Translations under genes and position numbers: made by a program
Source: Halobacteriovorax sp. HLS
GTDB lineage: Bacteria; Bdellovibrionota; Bacteriovoracia; Bacteriovoracales; Bacteriovoracaceae
Assembly: GCF_004006665.1 (NCBI RefSeq)
Contig: NZ_QOCL01000014.1
Coordinates: 604,678 to 668,677, forward strand
Length of the DNA stretch: 64,000 nt
Direction of reading: 5' to 3'
Shown: positions 40,536 through 49,459 of the stretch, in pieces
How the letters are laid out: each line of letters opens with the position of its first letter
Numbering within the stretch: the first letter of the stretch is position 1
The notes under the pieces: model-generated
The model's input: the letters and a program-made list of their open reading frames with translations, nothing else
Databases searched by the model: none
What the model was told of the DNA's origin: nothing

Positions 40536-40928
40536 ATGAAGCTTTCATATTCAATTTTGTACGTTGAAGACATTCAAAGAACTATCAGGTTTTATCAAGA
40601 GGCCTTTGGTCTAAAACACAAATTCACCCATGAGAGTGGTGATTATGCTGAAATGGACACAGGAGAAACCACACTGGCATTTTGTAGTCATGGATTAGCA
40701 GACATGATTTTAAAGATGCCCTATAAAAAGGCTTCTCAAGATGAGGCTCCATTAGGATCTCAAATTACTTTTGCCCCTGATAATGTTAAAGAGGCCTATA
40801 AGAAGGCTATTGATAGTGGAGCAAAATCCATTAGTAAGCCTGAAGTGAAGCCATGGAACTTTGAAGTTGCTGTTCTTAGAGACTTTGATGGGCATATTGT
40901 AGAGTTAGCCAAGAACTTAAATCAATGA
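40536..40928 (+). CDS. VOC/glyoxalase-family protein
   Basis: 130 aa. KLSYSILYVEDIQRTIRFYQEAFGLKHKFTHESGDYAEMDTG, then VKPWNFEVAVLRDFDGHIVELAKNL, is a complete glyoxalase/bleomycin-resistance fold with the usual terminal metal-ligand E and central H. GGGATAACA upstream of the ATG. Overlaps the next gene by ATGA. Confidence 0.9.
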   Translation: MKLSYSILYVEDIQRTIRFYQEAFGLKHKFTHESGDYAEMDTGETTLAFCSHGLADMILKMPYKKASQDEAPLGSQITFAPDNVKEAYKKAIDSGAKSISKPEVKPWNFEVAVLRDFDGHIVELAKNLNQ

Positions 40929-41236
40929 GTGTCAGCAAGACAGAAAAAGCTTTGAAATCTTTTATAAAAGAGCTTTTTCCAAAAATTGAAGAAGAAAAAA
41001 AATATGGTGGAGTTTTATATAAGGCAAAAAGTGGTGACACTTTTTGTGGTATTTTCTCTTATAAGAATCATGTGAGTTTAGAATTTTCTTTTGGAAGTCA
41101 GTTAAAGGACACTAAGAAACTTCTTTTAGGCTCTGGTAAGTATAGAAGACACTTAAAATTTAAGTGCGAGAATGATATTTCCTTTCCCATACTAAAAAGC
41201 TATTTGAATGAAGCTAGAAAGCAGAATTTGGTTTGA
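40925..41236 (+). CDS. DUF1801-family small protein
   Basis: 103 aa, ATGA overlap with the VOC gene. KALKSFIKELFPKIEEEKKYGGVLYKAKSGDTFCGIFSYKNHVSLEFSFGSQLKDTKKLLLGSGKYRRHLKFKCENDI follows the DUF1801 pattern (substrate-like pocket and 'L.G.GK..RHLKF' signature). Related in fold to the product of 38489. Confidence 0.82.
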   Translation: MSVSKTEKALKSFIKELFPKIEEEKKYGGVLYKAKSGDTFCGIFSYKNHVSLEFSFGSQLKDTKKLLLGSGKYRRHLKFKCENDISFPILKSYLNEARKQNLV

Positions 41237-41266
41237 GATTACTTGGAAGTAACACGTAGGAGAAAA

Positions 41267-41431
41267 TCACTTTGATGTAAGATTTTGAGTGAAATTTTCT
41301 AGAGAACCAAGACCACCCGAAACTTTGATGATGGCCTCTTTCTTTATATTTGCGGACAGGATTTTCACTCCACTTGCACCCATTGCAACAGAGAAAATTA
41401 CAGCTAAAGCTACTTCGATAATTGCACGCAT
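41267..41431 (-). CDS. 54-aa single-pass membrane peptide, repeat module copy 3
   Basis: MRAIIEVALAVIFSVAMGASGVKIL helix, then NIKKEAIIKVSGGLGSLENFTQN. Start two bases after the HTH gene stop, as in the other copies. Divergence is mostly at permissive positions while hydrophobic pattern and length persist, evidence for selection. Confidence 0.7.
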   Translation of the reverse strand: MRAIIEVALAVIFSVAMGASGVKILSANIKKEAIIKVSGGLGSLENFTQNLTSK

Positions 41432-41433
41432 GA

Positions 41434-41892
41434 TTAAACCTTCCTTTTTTGTATTCGTTTAATGATTTCTTTAACTGTGGACGGATGCCATGACCCACCA
41501 CGTTTAGTTGGTATGTTTTTACTATTTAAATATTTTGAGATTTGAGAGAAGTTTTGTCCTTCATCCAGTAAGGCCAGCATCTTCTCGATGACCTTTTCTT
41601 CACCTTTGTGAACTACACGCGTAGAACCTATGAGCTTTTCACCATAAGAGAGGACAGATGCTTTTCTGTTTGGTTTTTCAATCCCAAGCGAGCGAAGAGC
41701 ATCACTAATTGAAGTTCGTGACCAATTAGTTTTTTTATGAATTTCGTAGCTCGAAAGGTCTTTTTCTAGATACAGTTTCCGCAAAAGCCCGCTGTTTTGA
41801 ATAGGCTTATTAAAGAAATGAGTAATGATAATCGCTACATACGGTTCGGCGTTACAGAGTTCGTCTGGCAAATCGCAGGGTCCACCACTCAA
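41434..41892 (-). CDS. Recombinase-like HTH protein, repeat module copy 3
   Basis: 152 aa from TTG at 41892; the start lies inside the hairpin at 41880-41909. It keeps the stretch lacking a start in the other copies: SGGPCDLPDELCNAEPYVAIIITHFFNKP, then HTH (SSYEIHKKTNWSRTSISDALRSLG) and recombinase-like segment (DEGQNFSQISKYLNSKNIPTKRGGSWHPSTV). This is the only copy with a canonical start for the longer form. The palindrome of copies 1 and 2 has been replaced by a different hairpin, close to the ICE end. Confidence 0.65.
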   Translation of the reverse strand: MSGGPCDLPDELCNAEPYVAIIITHFFNKPIQNSGLLRKLYLEKDLSSYEIHKKTNWSRTSISDALRSLGIEKPNRKASVLSYGEKLIGSTRVVHKGEEKVIEKMLALLDEGQNFSQISKYLNSKNIPTKRGGSWHPSTVKEIIKRIQKRKV

Positions 41893-41909
41893 CCCATTGA
41901 GTGGTGGAC
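41880..41909. repeat. GTCCACCACTCAA hairpin at left flank of ICE
   Basis: GTCCACCACTCAA, loop CCCA, TTGAGTGGTGGAC: perfect 13-bp stem. The terminal GTCCACCA/TGGTGGAC arms recur in a hairpin at 63721-63747 beyond the other end of the ICE, and GTCCACCATT occurs inside the copy 1 palindrome. Could be terminator-like or a recombination site relic. Confidence 0.7.
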
Positions 41910-41956
41910 TCCTCCAATAAGAACCAAGTTAAGTAATTATAATCATTTAGATAACT

Positions 41957-42139
41957 AGTCCCAATGGGCGGTTAGCTCATTCTGTCTCCTTCGTCACGCT
42001 AAATCACATGTTGTCACATGAGTTGTGCTACTTAAGTGCTACATCTGTGCTACTTTGATTTTTTCCACCCAAATTTTTAGACTACACGTGTAGTTTAGGG
42101 GTCTAAATATAGACCTATCTCGATGAATTCATTGGGACT
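41957..42139. promoter_or_regulatory. Operators at the ICE left end
   Basis: The region holds a perfect 14-base palindrome ACTACACGTGTAGT (42081-42094), a half site GCGTGTAGTT at 42142-42151, a second dyad GGTCTA-N4-TAGACC (42100-42115), and an inverted pair AGTCCCAATG (41957-41966) / CATTGGGACT (42130-42139). They lie just upstream of the XRE gene at 42189 and are its likely binding sites, controlling its own promoter. Confidence 0.65.
42026..42045 (+). repeat. Left direct repeat of ICE (attL candidate)
   Basis: TGCTACTTAAGTGCTACATC, followed by a third unit TGTGCTACTTT at 42046-42056. It matches 63665-63684 at 19 of 20 bases. The internal TGCTACWT repetition resembles integrase arm or core sites. 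Confidence 0.7.
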
Positions 42140-42188
42140 AAGCGTGTAGTTGAAAAGAGCATCTCTAACAATTTTTACGGAGGTGTTT

Positions 42189-42545
42189 ATGAAAAAAATT
42201 AAAAAGAAGAAGTACAGAAGAAGTGATGACAAGATCATTACAAAAGAAGCAGGAGTCCTAAAACATTTAAGGGAGTCTAGAAAATTATCAGTTAGGAAGG
42301 TCGGAAAAATAATAGATAAGTCTGATACGTGGGTAAGTCACGCAGAGAATGGAAGAAGTGACCTTGATCCTAAAAAGATCCTTCTTCTCTTAAATGTTTA
42401 TGGGTATAGCTATGAATCTTTTATGGATCTAGTAAATGGAAATAGAGCCATGCCTAGTAATACTTATGCTGAGTGCATAGAGATTTTAAAGAGGCTTGAT
42501 AAGGAAAAATTGAAGACTGTTAAGAGCATTTTGGAAAGTTTCTAG
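42189..42545 (+). CDS. XRE-family HTH regulator of the ICE
   Basis: 118 aa from ATG at 42189, preceded by GGAGG. Very basic N-terminus (KKIKKKKYRRSDDK), then HTH_3 (GVLKHLRESRKLSVRKVGKIIDKSDTWVSHAENGRSDLDPKKILLLLNVYGYS) and a short tail (YAECIEILKRLDKEKLKTVKSILESF) likely for dimerisation. Placed at the ICE edge with palindromic operators upstream; probably a maintenance repressor or cargo regulator. Confidence 0.85.
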   Translation: MKKIKKKKYRRSDDKIITKEAGVLKHLRESRKLSVRKVGKIIDKSDTWVSHAENGRSDLDPKKILLLLNVYGYSYESFMDLVNGNRAMPSNTYAECIEILKRLDKEKLKTVKSILESF

Positions 42546-42656
42546 TCTCAATTTACTCTCAACTACTCAAGAAATAAATACCTATCATTATTAAAACAAT
42601 CTCTGATGGTTTTAGTTTTCTTATTGAGAGAAGTACAAAACATTTTAAAATAGGCA

Positions 42657-42683
42657 TTTAGTTATGATGAATTAAGCCGATAA
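42657..42683 (+). promoter_or_regulatory. Sigma-28 (FliA)-like promoter of chemoreceptor gene
   Basis: TTTAGTTA (42657-42664), 11-base spacer, GCCGATAA (42676-42683): the -10 is a perfect match to the FliA consensus, the -35 5 of 8. It lies 30 bases before the start codon of a chemoreceptor, the gene class usually read by sigma-28. Confidence 0.72.
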
Positions 42684-42712
42684 GTTTTATAAAGAAACAA
42701 ACGGAATTACTA

Positions 42713-44542
42713 ATGAAATCGAAATCACAAATTTTTAGAATTTATTTTCTTACATGTGTTGCTCTTCTTCCTATCTTCATTTTGAGTGGGTATTTTATAT
42801 ATCAAGCAAGAGAAAATTCAATAAATGAGAAAGTTAAAAATATTAATTCAATGGCAAAGTCTAAGCAAATTACACTAGAGAATCACCTAGGAAACTATAT
42901 TAAATCTCTTAAATCAATAACAAAAAATAAATTGCTTTTAAGTTCGGTTAAATCAAAAAAATTTGATAATGGAGCCTATGATTTAATTAAAAAATTTCAA
43001 GAAGAAATGTGGGGAGTTTCGCATCATATATTTATTGCTGACACAAAGGGGCATATTATATTGAGCCCACATCATAAAGATAATGTCAAAAGTAGTCATT
43101 TAAATCACAGTATAAAGGAATCAAAGTTTTTCAATGGGGCACTTGAAAAAACTACTGTTACAGATTTTTATGGTTTTGAAGAAACGACTCATTATCATCA
43201 ATTAGTAATGATACCAATAATTTCTGAAGGGAAAACGCTCGGAGTATTAATTTCAGAAATTACAATTAAATACTTTATAGATTTGCTTAAGAAAGATTTT
43301 GAGCTTGGTGAAACTGGAGACATATACTTAAGTACCTTAGATTATAAGAAAGTAGTACATTTAAAGAAAGATGAAATCCTAGATGTAAAATCTAACCTTT
43401 TGAGTAAAGCTTTTAGTGATGGTGGTAGTTATGGTGAGAATAAATCATTCGGTAGATCTGTTCTTGGTGCTTATATAAAAAGTAAGAAATACCCTTGGCT
43501 TCTGGCTGTAGAGATTACCAAAGAAGAAGTAATCGCTCCAATAAATAAAACAGCAAAAGTTTTTGCAATTGCATATAGTATATTTGTTTGCTTCTTTTTA
43601 GTAGTTTTAAAATACATTGTTAACCTTTTGAAGAAACCAATTCAGGAAGTAATTAATGAAATTGAAGAAATTTCAAAAAACTCCTCGAGAAACTCAAAAA
43701 ATATGAATAGTAAAACAAGTGGTTTGTTAGATGGGTCAATGCAATTAGCAGAAGCATTGGTAGAAAATCAAGGGCAATTAGAAAGAGTTGTTGACGGGAT
43801 TAAACAAGATTCTTTGCTTATCTCTAAATCAGCAAAACGAAGTGAAGAGACTAAGGAAACAGCTAGTAATGGTCGTCAGGTTGTTGATGAGATGACTAAT
43901 AACATATCGCAAAGTTCTAAAGAAAGTGAGAATGTTCAATTACAAGTAGATGAAGTATTATCTGAAATTACTAAAATTGTTGAATCAATAAGACTTATAC
44001 AAGAAAAAACAAAATTAATTAATGATATTGTCTTTCAAACAAAACTTCTCTCTTTTAACGCTTCTGTTGAAGCGGCAAGGGCAGGAGAACATGGAAAAGG
44101 ATTTGCTGTAGTTGCCGAAGAAGTTGGTAACCTTGCAGCAATGTCAGGTAGTGCCTCAATTGAAATACATGAAATGATTGAAGATAGTGTTTCTCAGGTT
44201 GAAAAGATAGTTCACTCAAGTAGTAAAAATCTAAAAAATGCAATAGACAATTCAGTTGAAAAGATTTCTCTAACAAAGAAAAGTATTGATAGTTGTAGGA
44301 AGCTATTTCTTGAAATATTCACAAATATTAATGATGTGCATGAAAATATTGAAAATATCTCTAAGAGTTCAGAACAAAAAGTTGTTGCTATCGATGAAGT
44401 TAATGGGAGATTTATTACTTTGAGAGATGTCTCTGAAAAATCATCTTTAGTTGCAAATGAAATTGGTGAAATTACCTCTAAGTTAGAGGAGGATTCGGAT
44501 AAGTTAGAGAAAGTTTCAAGTGAACTCAGCAAGAAATTTTAA
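42713..44542 (+). CDS. Methyl-accepting chemotaxis protein with Cache-type sensor
   Basis: 609 aa. TM1 about 9-29 ([21 protein letters not shown]), periplasmic double-Cache-like domain about 30-285 ([36 protein letters not shown]), TM2 about 286-306 ([21 protein letters not shown]), then a signalling domain with [41 protein letters not shown], the conserved MCP hairpin tip (here [20 protein letters not shown]). No typical HAMP. It reports ligands to CheA/CheW, encoded elsewhere. A chemoreceptor as ICE cargo is unusual. Confidence 0.93.
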   Translation: MKSKSQIFRIYFLTCVALLPIFILSGYFIYQARENSINEKVKNINSMAKSKQITLENHLGNYIKSLKSITKNKLLLSSVKSKKFDNGAYDLIKKFQEEMWGVSHHIFIADTKGHIILSPHHKDNVKSSHLNHSIKESKFFNGALEKTTVTDFYGFEETTHYHQLVMIPIISEGKTLGVLISEITIKYFIDLLKKDFELGETGDIYLSTLDYKKVVHLKKDEILDVKSNLLSKAFSDGGSYGENKSFGRSVLGAYIKSKKYPWLLAVEITKEEVIAPINKTAKVFAIAYSIFVCFFLVVLKYIVNLLKKPIQEVINEIEEISKNSSRNSKNMNSKTSGLLDGSMQLAEALVENQGQLERVVDGIKQDSLLISKSAKRSEETKETASNGRQVVDEMTNNISQSSKESENVQLQVDEVLSEITKIVESIRLIQEKTKLINDIVFQTKLLSFNASVEAARAGEHGKGFAVVAEEVGNLAAMSGSASIEIHEMIEDSVSQVEKIVHSSSKNLKNAIDNSVEKISLTKKSIDSCRKLFLEIFTNINDVHENIENISKSSEQKVVAIDEVNGRFITLRDVSEKSSLVANEIGEITSKLEEDSDKLEKVSSELSKKF

Positions 44543-44622
44543 TCATGAGTGTTTTAAGCGTGAATTAAGGAACATTTTTGTAAGGGTATATTTATTTAGT
44601 GATATATGTCATTATATAAAGT

Positions 44623-45585
44623 ATGGATAATAAGAATAATGCTGAAGAATTACTGGCTCTAATGGAGTCGGAAAATGAAAAACTTAAGTTAGGCTTGATG
44701 ACAATTCAATCAAACCTATCTGAATCCGTGAACTTTAATTCTGAAACGGAATTAATATATAAAGAGGTTTTTGATCAATTTTCAGAATTAGTTTCAAGCT
44801 CTCATAAAATCTTAGGAAATAGTAATACTCTTAGGGAAAATTTAAAAGAAACAATGAATAGCGCAAATGAAATGATTGATAATGTTCAAGAAATTTCAAA
44901 TTTCTTAAAAGGTATTCAGGGTGTTGCTAGTCAAACAAATCTTCTCGCTCTCAATGCAACGATCGAAGCTGCTCGTGCCGGAGAAGTAGGCAAGGGGTTT
45001 GCTGTTGTGGCAAACGAGGTTAAGGAACTATCTAAACAAACAACAGGGCTTGTGCAAGATGTTGAAAACTCTTTAGATAAAATTAATTTAAGCTCAAACA
45101 AAGTTGAGCAAACAATGAATCGAGCTTTGCAGCAGAGTTCAGAAAATAATATTGTTCTTGAGAAGTTTAATACAGACGTTGTTTCGACTAGAGAGAATAA
45201 TAATATAGCTATTCAAAATGTTCGAAAAAATAGTGATAGAGCTTTCGTTATTCTTGCTAAACTCGATCATGTAATATGGAAGATTAATACATACCTATCA
45301 ATCTTAAAGAAAAAGTCAGTTTTTCAATTCGTTGATCATCATAACTGCCGTTTGGGAAAATGGTATTATGAGGGGGAAGGCTTGAATAATTTTTCTCAGG
45401 TTAGGTCATATGGAGATTTGGAAGCGCCGCATTCAATTGTTCATAATGGAACGAAGTCTATTTTAGAGGCTCTTGAGGATGGTGAATATGACTTAGAGAA
45501 GTTTGTAAAAGCAATAGAGGTTATGGAGTCTGGAAGTGAAGGGGTTTTTGATTTTCTAGATTTGATATTAGAGGAGAAAAGTTGA
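44623..45585 (+). CDS. Cytoplasmic methyl-accepting protein with CZB zinc domain
   Basis: 320 aa, no membrane segment. MCP signalling hairpin tip [41 protein letters not shown] near residues 100-140. The C-terminal ~100 residues are a chemoreceptor zinc-binding (CZB) domain: [17 protein letters not shown] with HxxC, and [17 protein letters not shown] with the later histidine ligands. Such soluble receptors sense zinc or hypochlorous acid. 80 bases after the first receptor; weak ribosome site, so possibly co-transcribed. Confidence 0.92.
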   Translation: MDNKNNAEELLALMESENEKLKLGLMTIQSNLSESVNFNSETELIYKEVFDQFSELVSSSHKILGNSNTLRENLKETMNSANEMIDNVQEISNFLKGIQGVASQTNLLALNATIEAARAGEVGKGFAVVANEVKELSKQTTGLVQDVENSLDKINLSSNKVEQTMNRALQQSSENNIVLEKFNTDVVSTRENNNIAIQNVRKNSDRAFVILAKLDHVIWKINTYLSILKKKSVFQFVDHHNCRLGKWYYEGEGLNNFSQVRSYGDLEAPHSIVHNGTKSILEALEDGEYDLEKFVKAIEVMESGSEGVFDFLDLILEEKS

Positions 45586-45663
45586 TTTCATTTATAGAAT
45601 ATTTTCGAAAAGTTATTGATCTTTTTTCCTTTATGTAACACTGAAAAAGTAGAATGATAGCCT

Positions 45664-46008
45664 TTAGCCACCTGAACCATCACCCATAACTGCACGGATG
45701 ACTAATTCAGAGTTAAGTCCACGCTTGCCTAAAATAGAGGTGTCGAATTTATCATTGAATTTAATTTCTTTGATATCGTATGAGTCAATTATTAAGCCTT
45801 CTTTAAGCTCGATATAATCAACTTTGTTAATTCGATCACTAGCAAGTTGAATTAACGAAATTTCTTTTTTAGCGTTTATAATTTCGCCAGTATGAAGTTT
45901 AATTTCTTTGAAGTCTGAGAATCTTGGTAACACCAAAGATTCTTGGGCCATAACATTAGTTCCCAAGGAAAGAGCGAAAATAAGAATGTATTTATTAAGC
46001 TTTTTCAT
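45664..46008 (-). CDS. Small secreted protein, unknown
   Basis: 114 aa, signal peptide MKKLNKYILIFALSLGTNVMA-Q. Mature domain ~92 residues (EIKLHTGEIINAKKEISLIQLASDRINKVDYIELKEGLIIDSYDIKEIKF). No family recognised. Translationally coupled to the regulator upstream (start inside its stop at 46008), a pairing seen for small secreted proteins with HTH regulators in predatory deltaproteobacteria-type genomes (impression, not verified). Confidence 0.6.
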   Translation of the reverse strand: MKKLNKYILIFALSLGTNVMAQESLVLPRFSDFKEIKLHTGEIINAKKEISLIQLASDRINKVDYIELKEGLIIDSYDIKEIKFNDKFDTSILGKRGLNSELVIRAVMGDGSGG

Positions 46009-46745
46009 TATTGCAATTCTCCCTTTTCTACAAAAGGCAGAAAAGTACTTGATACCGATGCAGTATAGTGCTTGATGTCACCATTGTACATAGGGTTGTT
46101 GTATATTTGATCCTTTCTTTCATTGAAATGCTTTTGATTCAGTTTTTTCAATGCTTTAAGACCCTCCATGTTTGTTGATTCTGTTTGAAAACTCATCCAG
46201 TTATGAATTGAACCAGCTTCATCGAGCCGATAGTGCTTCATAGACATCATGACTCTTTTCTTTGTTTCAGCAAAAGAAAGTTTGAAGTTATGGTTTGCTC
46301 CAAAATATCTACCATTCTTATCTGCTATCAATAGGCCTTCTTCTACAAGATGATTAAGCCTTTCAACTCCAACCATTCCAAGAGTGTAGGCAACTTCATC
46401 TTCTGTTGTTCCTGACTTTGTAGATGCAAGGTTTAAGATTAGGAAATAGTCTTCACTTGTGAAGTACTTTCTATTTTCCTCATCGACAAATTTATACTCT
46501 TGATTGTGACTATAGTTAAGATTCATAACCTTCGCTATATCTGGATGATACTCATTCATGTACTTATAAAGAAGCTCATCCTCACCAAGAGAACTAAATA
46601 TCTTGATAACTGTCTCGGGTTGAGGATTTCCTTTGAGGCCAATAAGCCTTCTCAAAGTGGTATATGGTACGGTTGTTTTATCTGCTACACTTTGAAGGTT
46701 TAAGTTGGGTCTTTTTGATAAATAGCCATCCACACAGTTTTTCAC
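46008..46745 (-). CDS. HTH regulator resembling TIGR02147/DUF4423 proteins
   Basis: 245 aa from a GTG at 46745; in-frame upstream codons (NLNEDINQRKCEQV) could form another helix, so the start is uncertain. N-terminal HTH (LQSVADKTTVPYTTLRRLIGLKGNPQPETVIKIFSSL), middle winged-helix segment (EDEVAYTLGMVGVERLNHLVEEGLLIADKNGRYFG), C-terminal part with HYRLDEAGSIHNWMSFQTES...YTASVSS, like TIGR02147-family proteins. Divergent from the tra operon, with CACCATGGTG sites in between, so it may control transfer. Confidence 0.65.
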   Translation of the reverse strand: MKNCVDGYLSKRPNLNLQSVADKTTVPYTTLRRLIGLKGNPQPETVIKIFSSLGEDELLYKYMNEYHPDIAKVMNLNYSHNQEYKFVDEENRKYFTSEDYFLILNLASTKSGTTEDEVAYTLGMVGVERLNHLVEEGLLIADKNGRYFGANHNFKLSFAETKKRVMMSMKHYRLDEAGSIHNWMSFQTESTNMEGLKALKKLNQKHFNERKDQIYNNPMYNGDIKHYTASVSSTFLPFVEKGELQ

Positions 46746-46910
46746 CTGTTCACATTTTCTTTGATTAATGTCTTCATTTAGATTTATCGTTTCGATAATT
46801 AATCCCTAAAAGCACGTCAAATGCGATGTTTATTGCTATTTCTTATCTTATGCGTAGCAATGGCAAAATACTTTGTAAAATAAAATCCAGCTAATTTAGA
46901 TAAATTTTAC

Positions 46911-46981
46911 CACCATGGTGATATGCATTACGGAATATTAAGCACTTATAAAAAAGAAAAATCTAAATAATCACCATGGCG
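46911..46981. promoter_or_regulatory. Two CACCATGGYG palindromic sites upstream of tra operon
   Basis: CACCATGGTG (46911-46920, perfect palindrome) and CACCATGGCG (46972-46981), 61 bases apart, within the gap 46746-47237 between the divergent regulator and the tra genes. Probable operators for the regulator at 46008. The rest of the gap has only AT-rich leader sequence and no other feature I can support. Confidence 0.55.
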
Positions 46982-47237
46982 TTTAAAAATGCCTTTTAAA
47001 TCAAATCACATTGTAGATTTTAAAATCCCTTCATAGATTAACTCTACTGAAAACATAACTTTTATTTTGGTTAGGAAAATTAAAATAAATAAGTGCGTGT
47101 TTAAAAAGAACATCAGAGGGTGAGATCAAACTGTAGGATGCCTTGAGTAGACCTTGAAGTTAAACAAAAATATCACCGGCCTTTGAAGTCTTTTTCAAGC
47201 ATCGAGCTTTCTACATTTTTATTGGAGGAAATTAGAA

Positions 47238-47375
47238 ATGAAAAAGACAACGAAAGAAATCAAACATTACTTTAGAGAAATTCTAGGAACTCTTTCTGTT
47301 AAAGAAATCATGTCAAACAACCAGTTGATTGCAAGAGCGACAAGAATTGAACGTCTAATTGTTGAATCAATCTAG
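47238..47375 (+). CDS. 45-aa helical protein at start of tra operon
   Basis: MKKTTKEIKHYFREILGTLSVKEIM...SI, starting after GGAGG with a 10-base gap and ending at TAG 47373-47375. Basic N-terminus and a helix; similar in style to the next gene. Too short for family assignment; real by ribosome site and spacing to the next gene (14 bases). Confidence 0.55.
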   Translation: MKKTTKEIKHYFREILGTLSVKEIMSNNQLIARATRIERLIVESI

Positions 47376-47389
47376 GAGAGGAAAGAGAA

Positions 47390-47572
47390 ATGAAATCGTT
47401 AAGAAAAGAAGTATTAGAGTTTATCAGTACAATTTCAAAGAGAGAGCTTAAGAAGAATCCAGATCTAAGAAGAAAACTAAAAGATCTAAATAGATATCTT
47501 AAGGACTCTTATTCGTCAGAGAACAGAGAAATTTTAAAGTACTTAAATGCTGAGTTACTAACAGCAAACTAA
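47390..47572 (+). CDS. 60-aa helical basic protein of tra operon
   Basis: AGGAGAGGAAAGAGAA precedes the ATG. MKSLRKEVLEFISTISKRELKKNPDLRRKLKDLNRYLKDSYSSENREI...: two amphipathic basic helices. Unknown; comparable in place to the small basic gene at 1961-2143 of the other conjugation module. Confidence 0.6.
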   Translation: MKSLRKEVLEFISTISKRELKKNPDLRRKLKDLNRYLKDSYSSENREILKYLNAELLTAN

Positions 47573-47584
47573 TTTGGAGAGAAA

Positions 47585-49450
47585 ATGAAATTATTTATAT
47601 TATTATTGATTACAGTTAATTTAGTATCTTGCTCTGTTAAATCAGACGGAGAGGAAACAAGCCAAGAAGTCAGTCGAACGGATGGAATTAGTGCTTCTTC
47701 TGACTCGGACGGTGATCTGATGAATGACAAGGAAGAGGTAGATCTTGGAAGAAACCCTCTTATCGCAGATTTACCAGATATTAGAGTAAGGTTTCTACAA
47801 AATTATAAGATTACAGTTCATTATAAAGATCTTGCATCGGAAGAAGAGGGAGACTTTGTAATTGATACAAAAGTTGGCGCAAATGATCCAAGCTTCAAAT
47901 ATAGGGTTGGAAATGTATTTCTAAGAGAAAATAGCTATAAGACAGCAGCTTCAATAGGGAAGTTTGCTGATCATAGCTGGGGAGATTATAGAGAGCATGA
48001 TTTATCATGGGTTAAGTACCCAGATATTGATCAAAAGTTTTTCCAAGAAAATGTCATGAGGTATAGCAAGTACTTTGATGCTGACAAGTTTGAAATAACA
48101 AATGTTCAGATTGAACTTGAAAACTCAATAAAGCTAAAGGCCAATACCGATTATAAGGAAATATCAAACCCTGAAGTCTCTTTTAGATTTTATAATTACG
48201 AATCTGAAAACTTTGAAGTTATTCATTCAGAGAAAATCGAACGAACAATTGTGTCAGGAGTGAACGAAACTTTAACCGTTAAACTTGAAAATGTTAATCC
48301 AAAATTAGTATCTGAAAACTATTTTAAAAAAGGTGAGTTTATTATCTCTGAGATGACAAACTATGAAATACCTAAGATTGAATCAGATTATATGACTTTG
48401 ATTACAAGTGTTAAGAGTAAGACCGTCCCTGTTGTTTATAATACTCCACTGGAAACTGAGGTTCGTTATGTGTCTACAGGGAGTGGAGTTAAGGTAAACA
48501 ATGTTCTTGAGATCCTTTTTGGTAAAAAATATGTTGTAGAAAATGAAAAAATCACGGCAATCAATCAATTTCAAAATAACTTGCCTCAGTATACTTATTT
48601 AAGCGAATTAAGGGATCACGACAAAAAGGGAAGTTGGTTTGTTTTTACTAATAGGTTAAATAAACACTACCTTCAGCATGACTTTACTAACAAAGATGTG
48701 CTTTCTTTATCTTATATACTAGGGAAAGATCTAGCTTCGCAAGTAGAGGAAAAGGTTTTTAGTTATAGGGAAGAAGTTGAAACAACTGATCATTATCAAT
48801 CATACATTTTAGGTAATATTCAACCTAATTCAGAAGTATCATTCTTTCTTGAGTCTAAAAGGTTATTTGGTGAAAAAATTAAGCACTGGACTGATATCTT
48901 TAGAAATAGAGGATGTGGAGGTCGTAGAAACTGCGTGAGCTTTCCTTTTAGATGTGATGTCTCATTCAATATTTTTGAATCTCTCGAAACAGGACTAAGT
49001 TTTAGCAAGGAACTTAATGGTGAGATCTCAAGGATTGAGCTTTCAATCAATGGAGAACTATTCAATCTTGTACAGCTTATAAATGAGAAGAAGGTTAGGC
49101 TTACTTGGAGTGATTTAGGGGTTTCTATTAATGTAAAAAACATAAATGCAATAAAAGAAATTTCAAACACTGATGAAAATGTTCTCAGCCTTAAATTAAA
49201 TGCATTACGTGAAAGTCACTTTAATGGTGTGAAGTTAACTAATATGAGTGGAAAAGCCTATTATCAGTGTCCAAGTATTGTTACGAATGTTGCTGGTCAT
49301 AACAAATGGCCACTATCAGTAGAATCCCAGAAATTTAATGAATGGGCAGGAACAGTAAGATGGGACCTTGTTCAAAGAGGAAATAGAAAGAACTTAATTC
49401 AGATGTTTTCTGTCGGTATCACAAGTGTGATTTCAAATTTTCATAACTAA
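47585..49450 (+). CDS. Large lipoprotein with thrombospondin-3-type calcium motif
   Basis: 621 aa. Lipoprotein signal MKLFILLLITVNLVSCS (lipobox VSC). Residues 40-60 SDSDGDLMNDKEEVDLGRNPL match a TSP3 calcium-binding repeat. The remaining 550 residues are beta-rich with a late CGGRRNCVSFPFRC cysteine cluster and no family I recognise. Positioned between small genes and the pilin gene of the tra operon, it may be a surface adhesin, exclusion protein or pilus tip-associated factor for mating. Confidence 0.7.
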   Translation: MKLFILLLITVNLVSCSVKSDGEETSQEVSRTDGISASSDSDGDLMNDKEEVDLGRNPLIADLPDIRVRFLQNYKITVHYKDLASEEEGDFVIDTKVGANDPSFKYRVGNVFLRENSYKTAASIGKFADHSWGDYREHDLSWVKYPDIDQKFFQENVMRYSKYFDADKFEITNVQIELENSIKLKANTDYKEISNPEVSFRFYNYESENFEVIHSEKIERTIVSGVNETLTVKLENVNPKLVSENYFKKGEFIISEMTNYEIPKIESDYMTLITSVKSKTVPVVYNTPLETEVRYVSTGSGVKVNNVLEILFGKKYVVENEKITAINQFQNNLPQYTYLSELRDHDKKGSWFVFTNRLNKHYLQHDFTNKDVLSLSYILGKDLASQVEEKVFSYREEVETTDHYQSYILGNIQPNSEVSFFLESKRLFGEKIKHWTDIFRNRGCGGRRNCVSFPFRCDVSFNIFESLETGLSFSKELNGEISRIELSINGELFNLVQLINEKKVRLTWSDLGVSINVKNINAIKEISNTDENVLSLKLNALRESHFNGVKLTNMSGKAYYQCPSIVTNVAGHNKWPLSVESQKFNEWAGTVRWDLVQRGNRKNLIQMFSVGITSVISNFHN

Positions 49451-49459
49451 GAGGTAACT

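Noticed and set aside
41214..41501. 95-aa minus-strand reading frame over the end of copy 3
   Set aside because: It is out of frame with both conserved genes of the repeat module and overlaps them entirely; the equivalent frame is not kept in the other copies.
41880..41909. tRNA-end or tmRNA integration site because of the CCACCA-like arms
   Set aside because: No cloverleaf, D- or T-arm can be drawn at 41850-42030 or 63690-63760.
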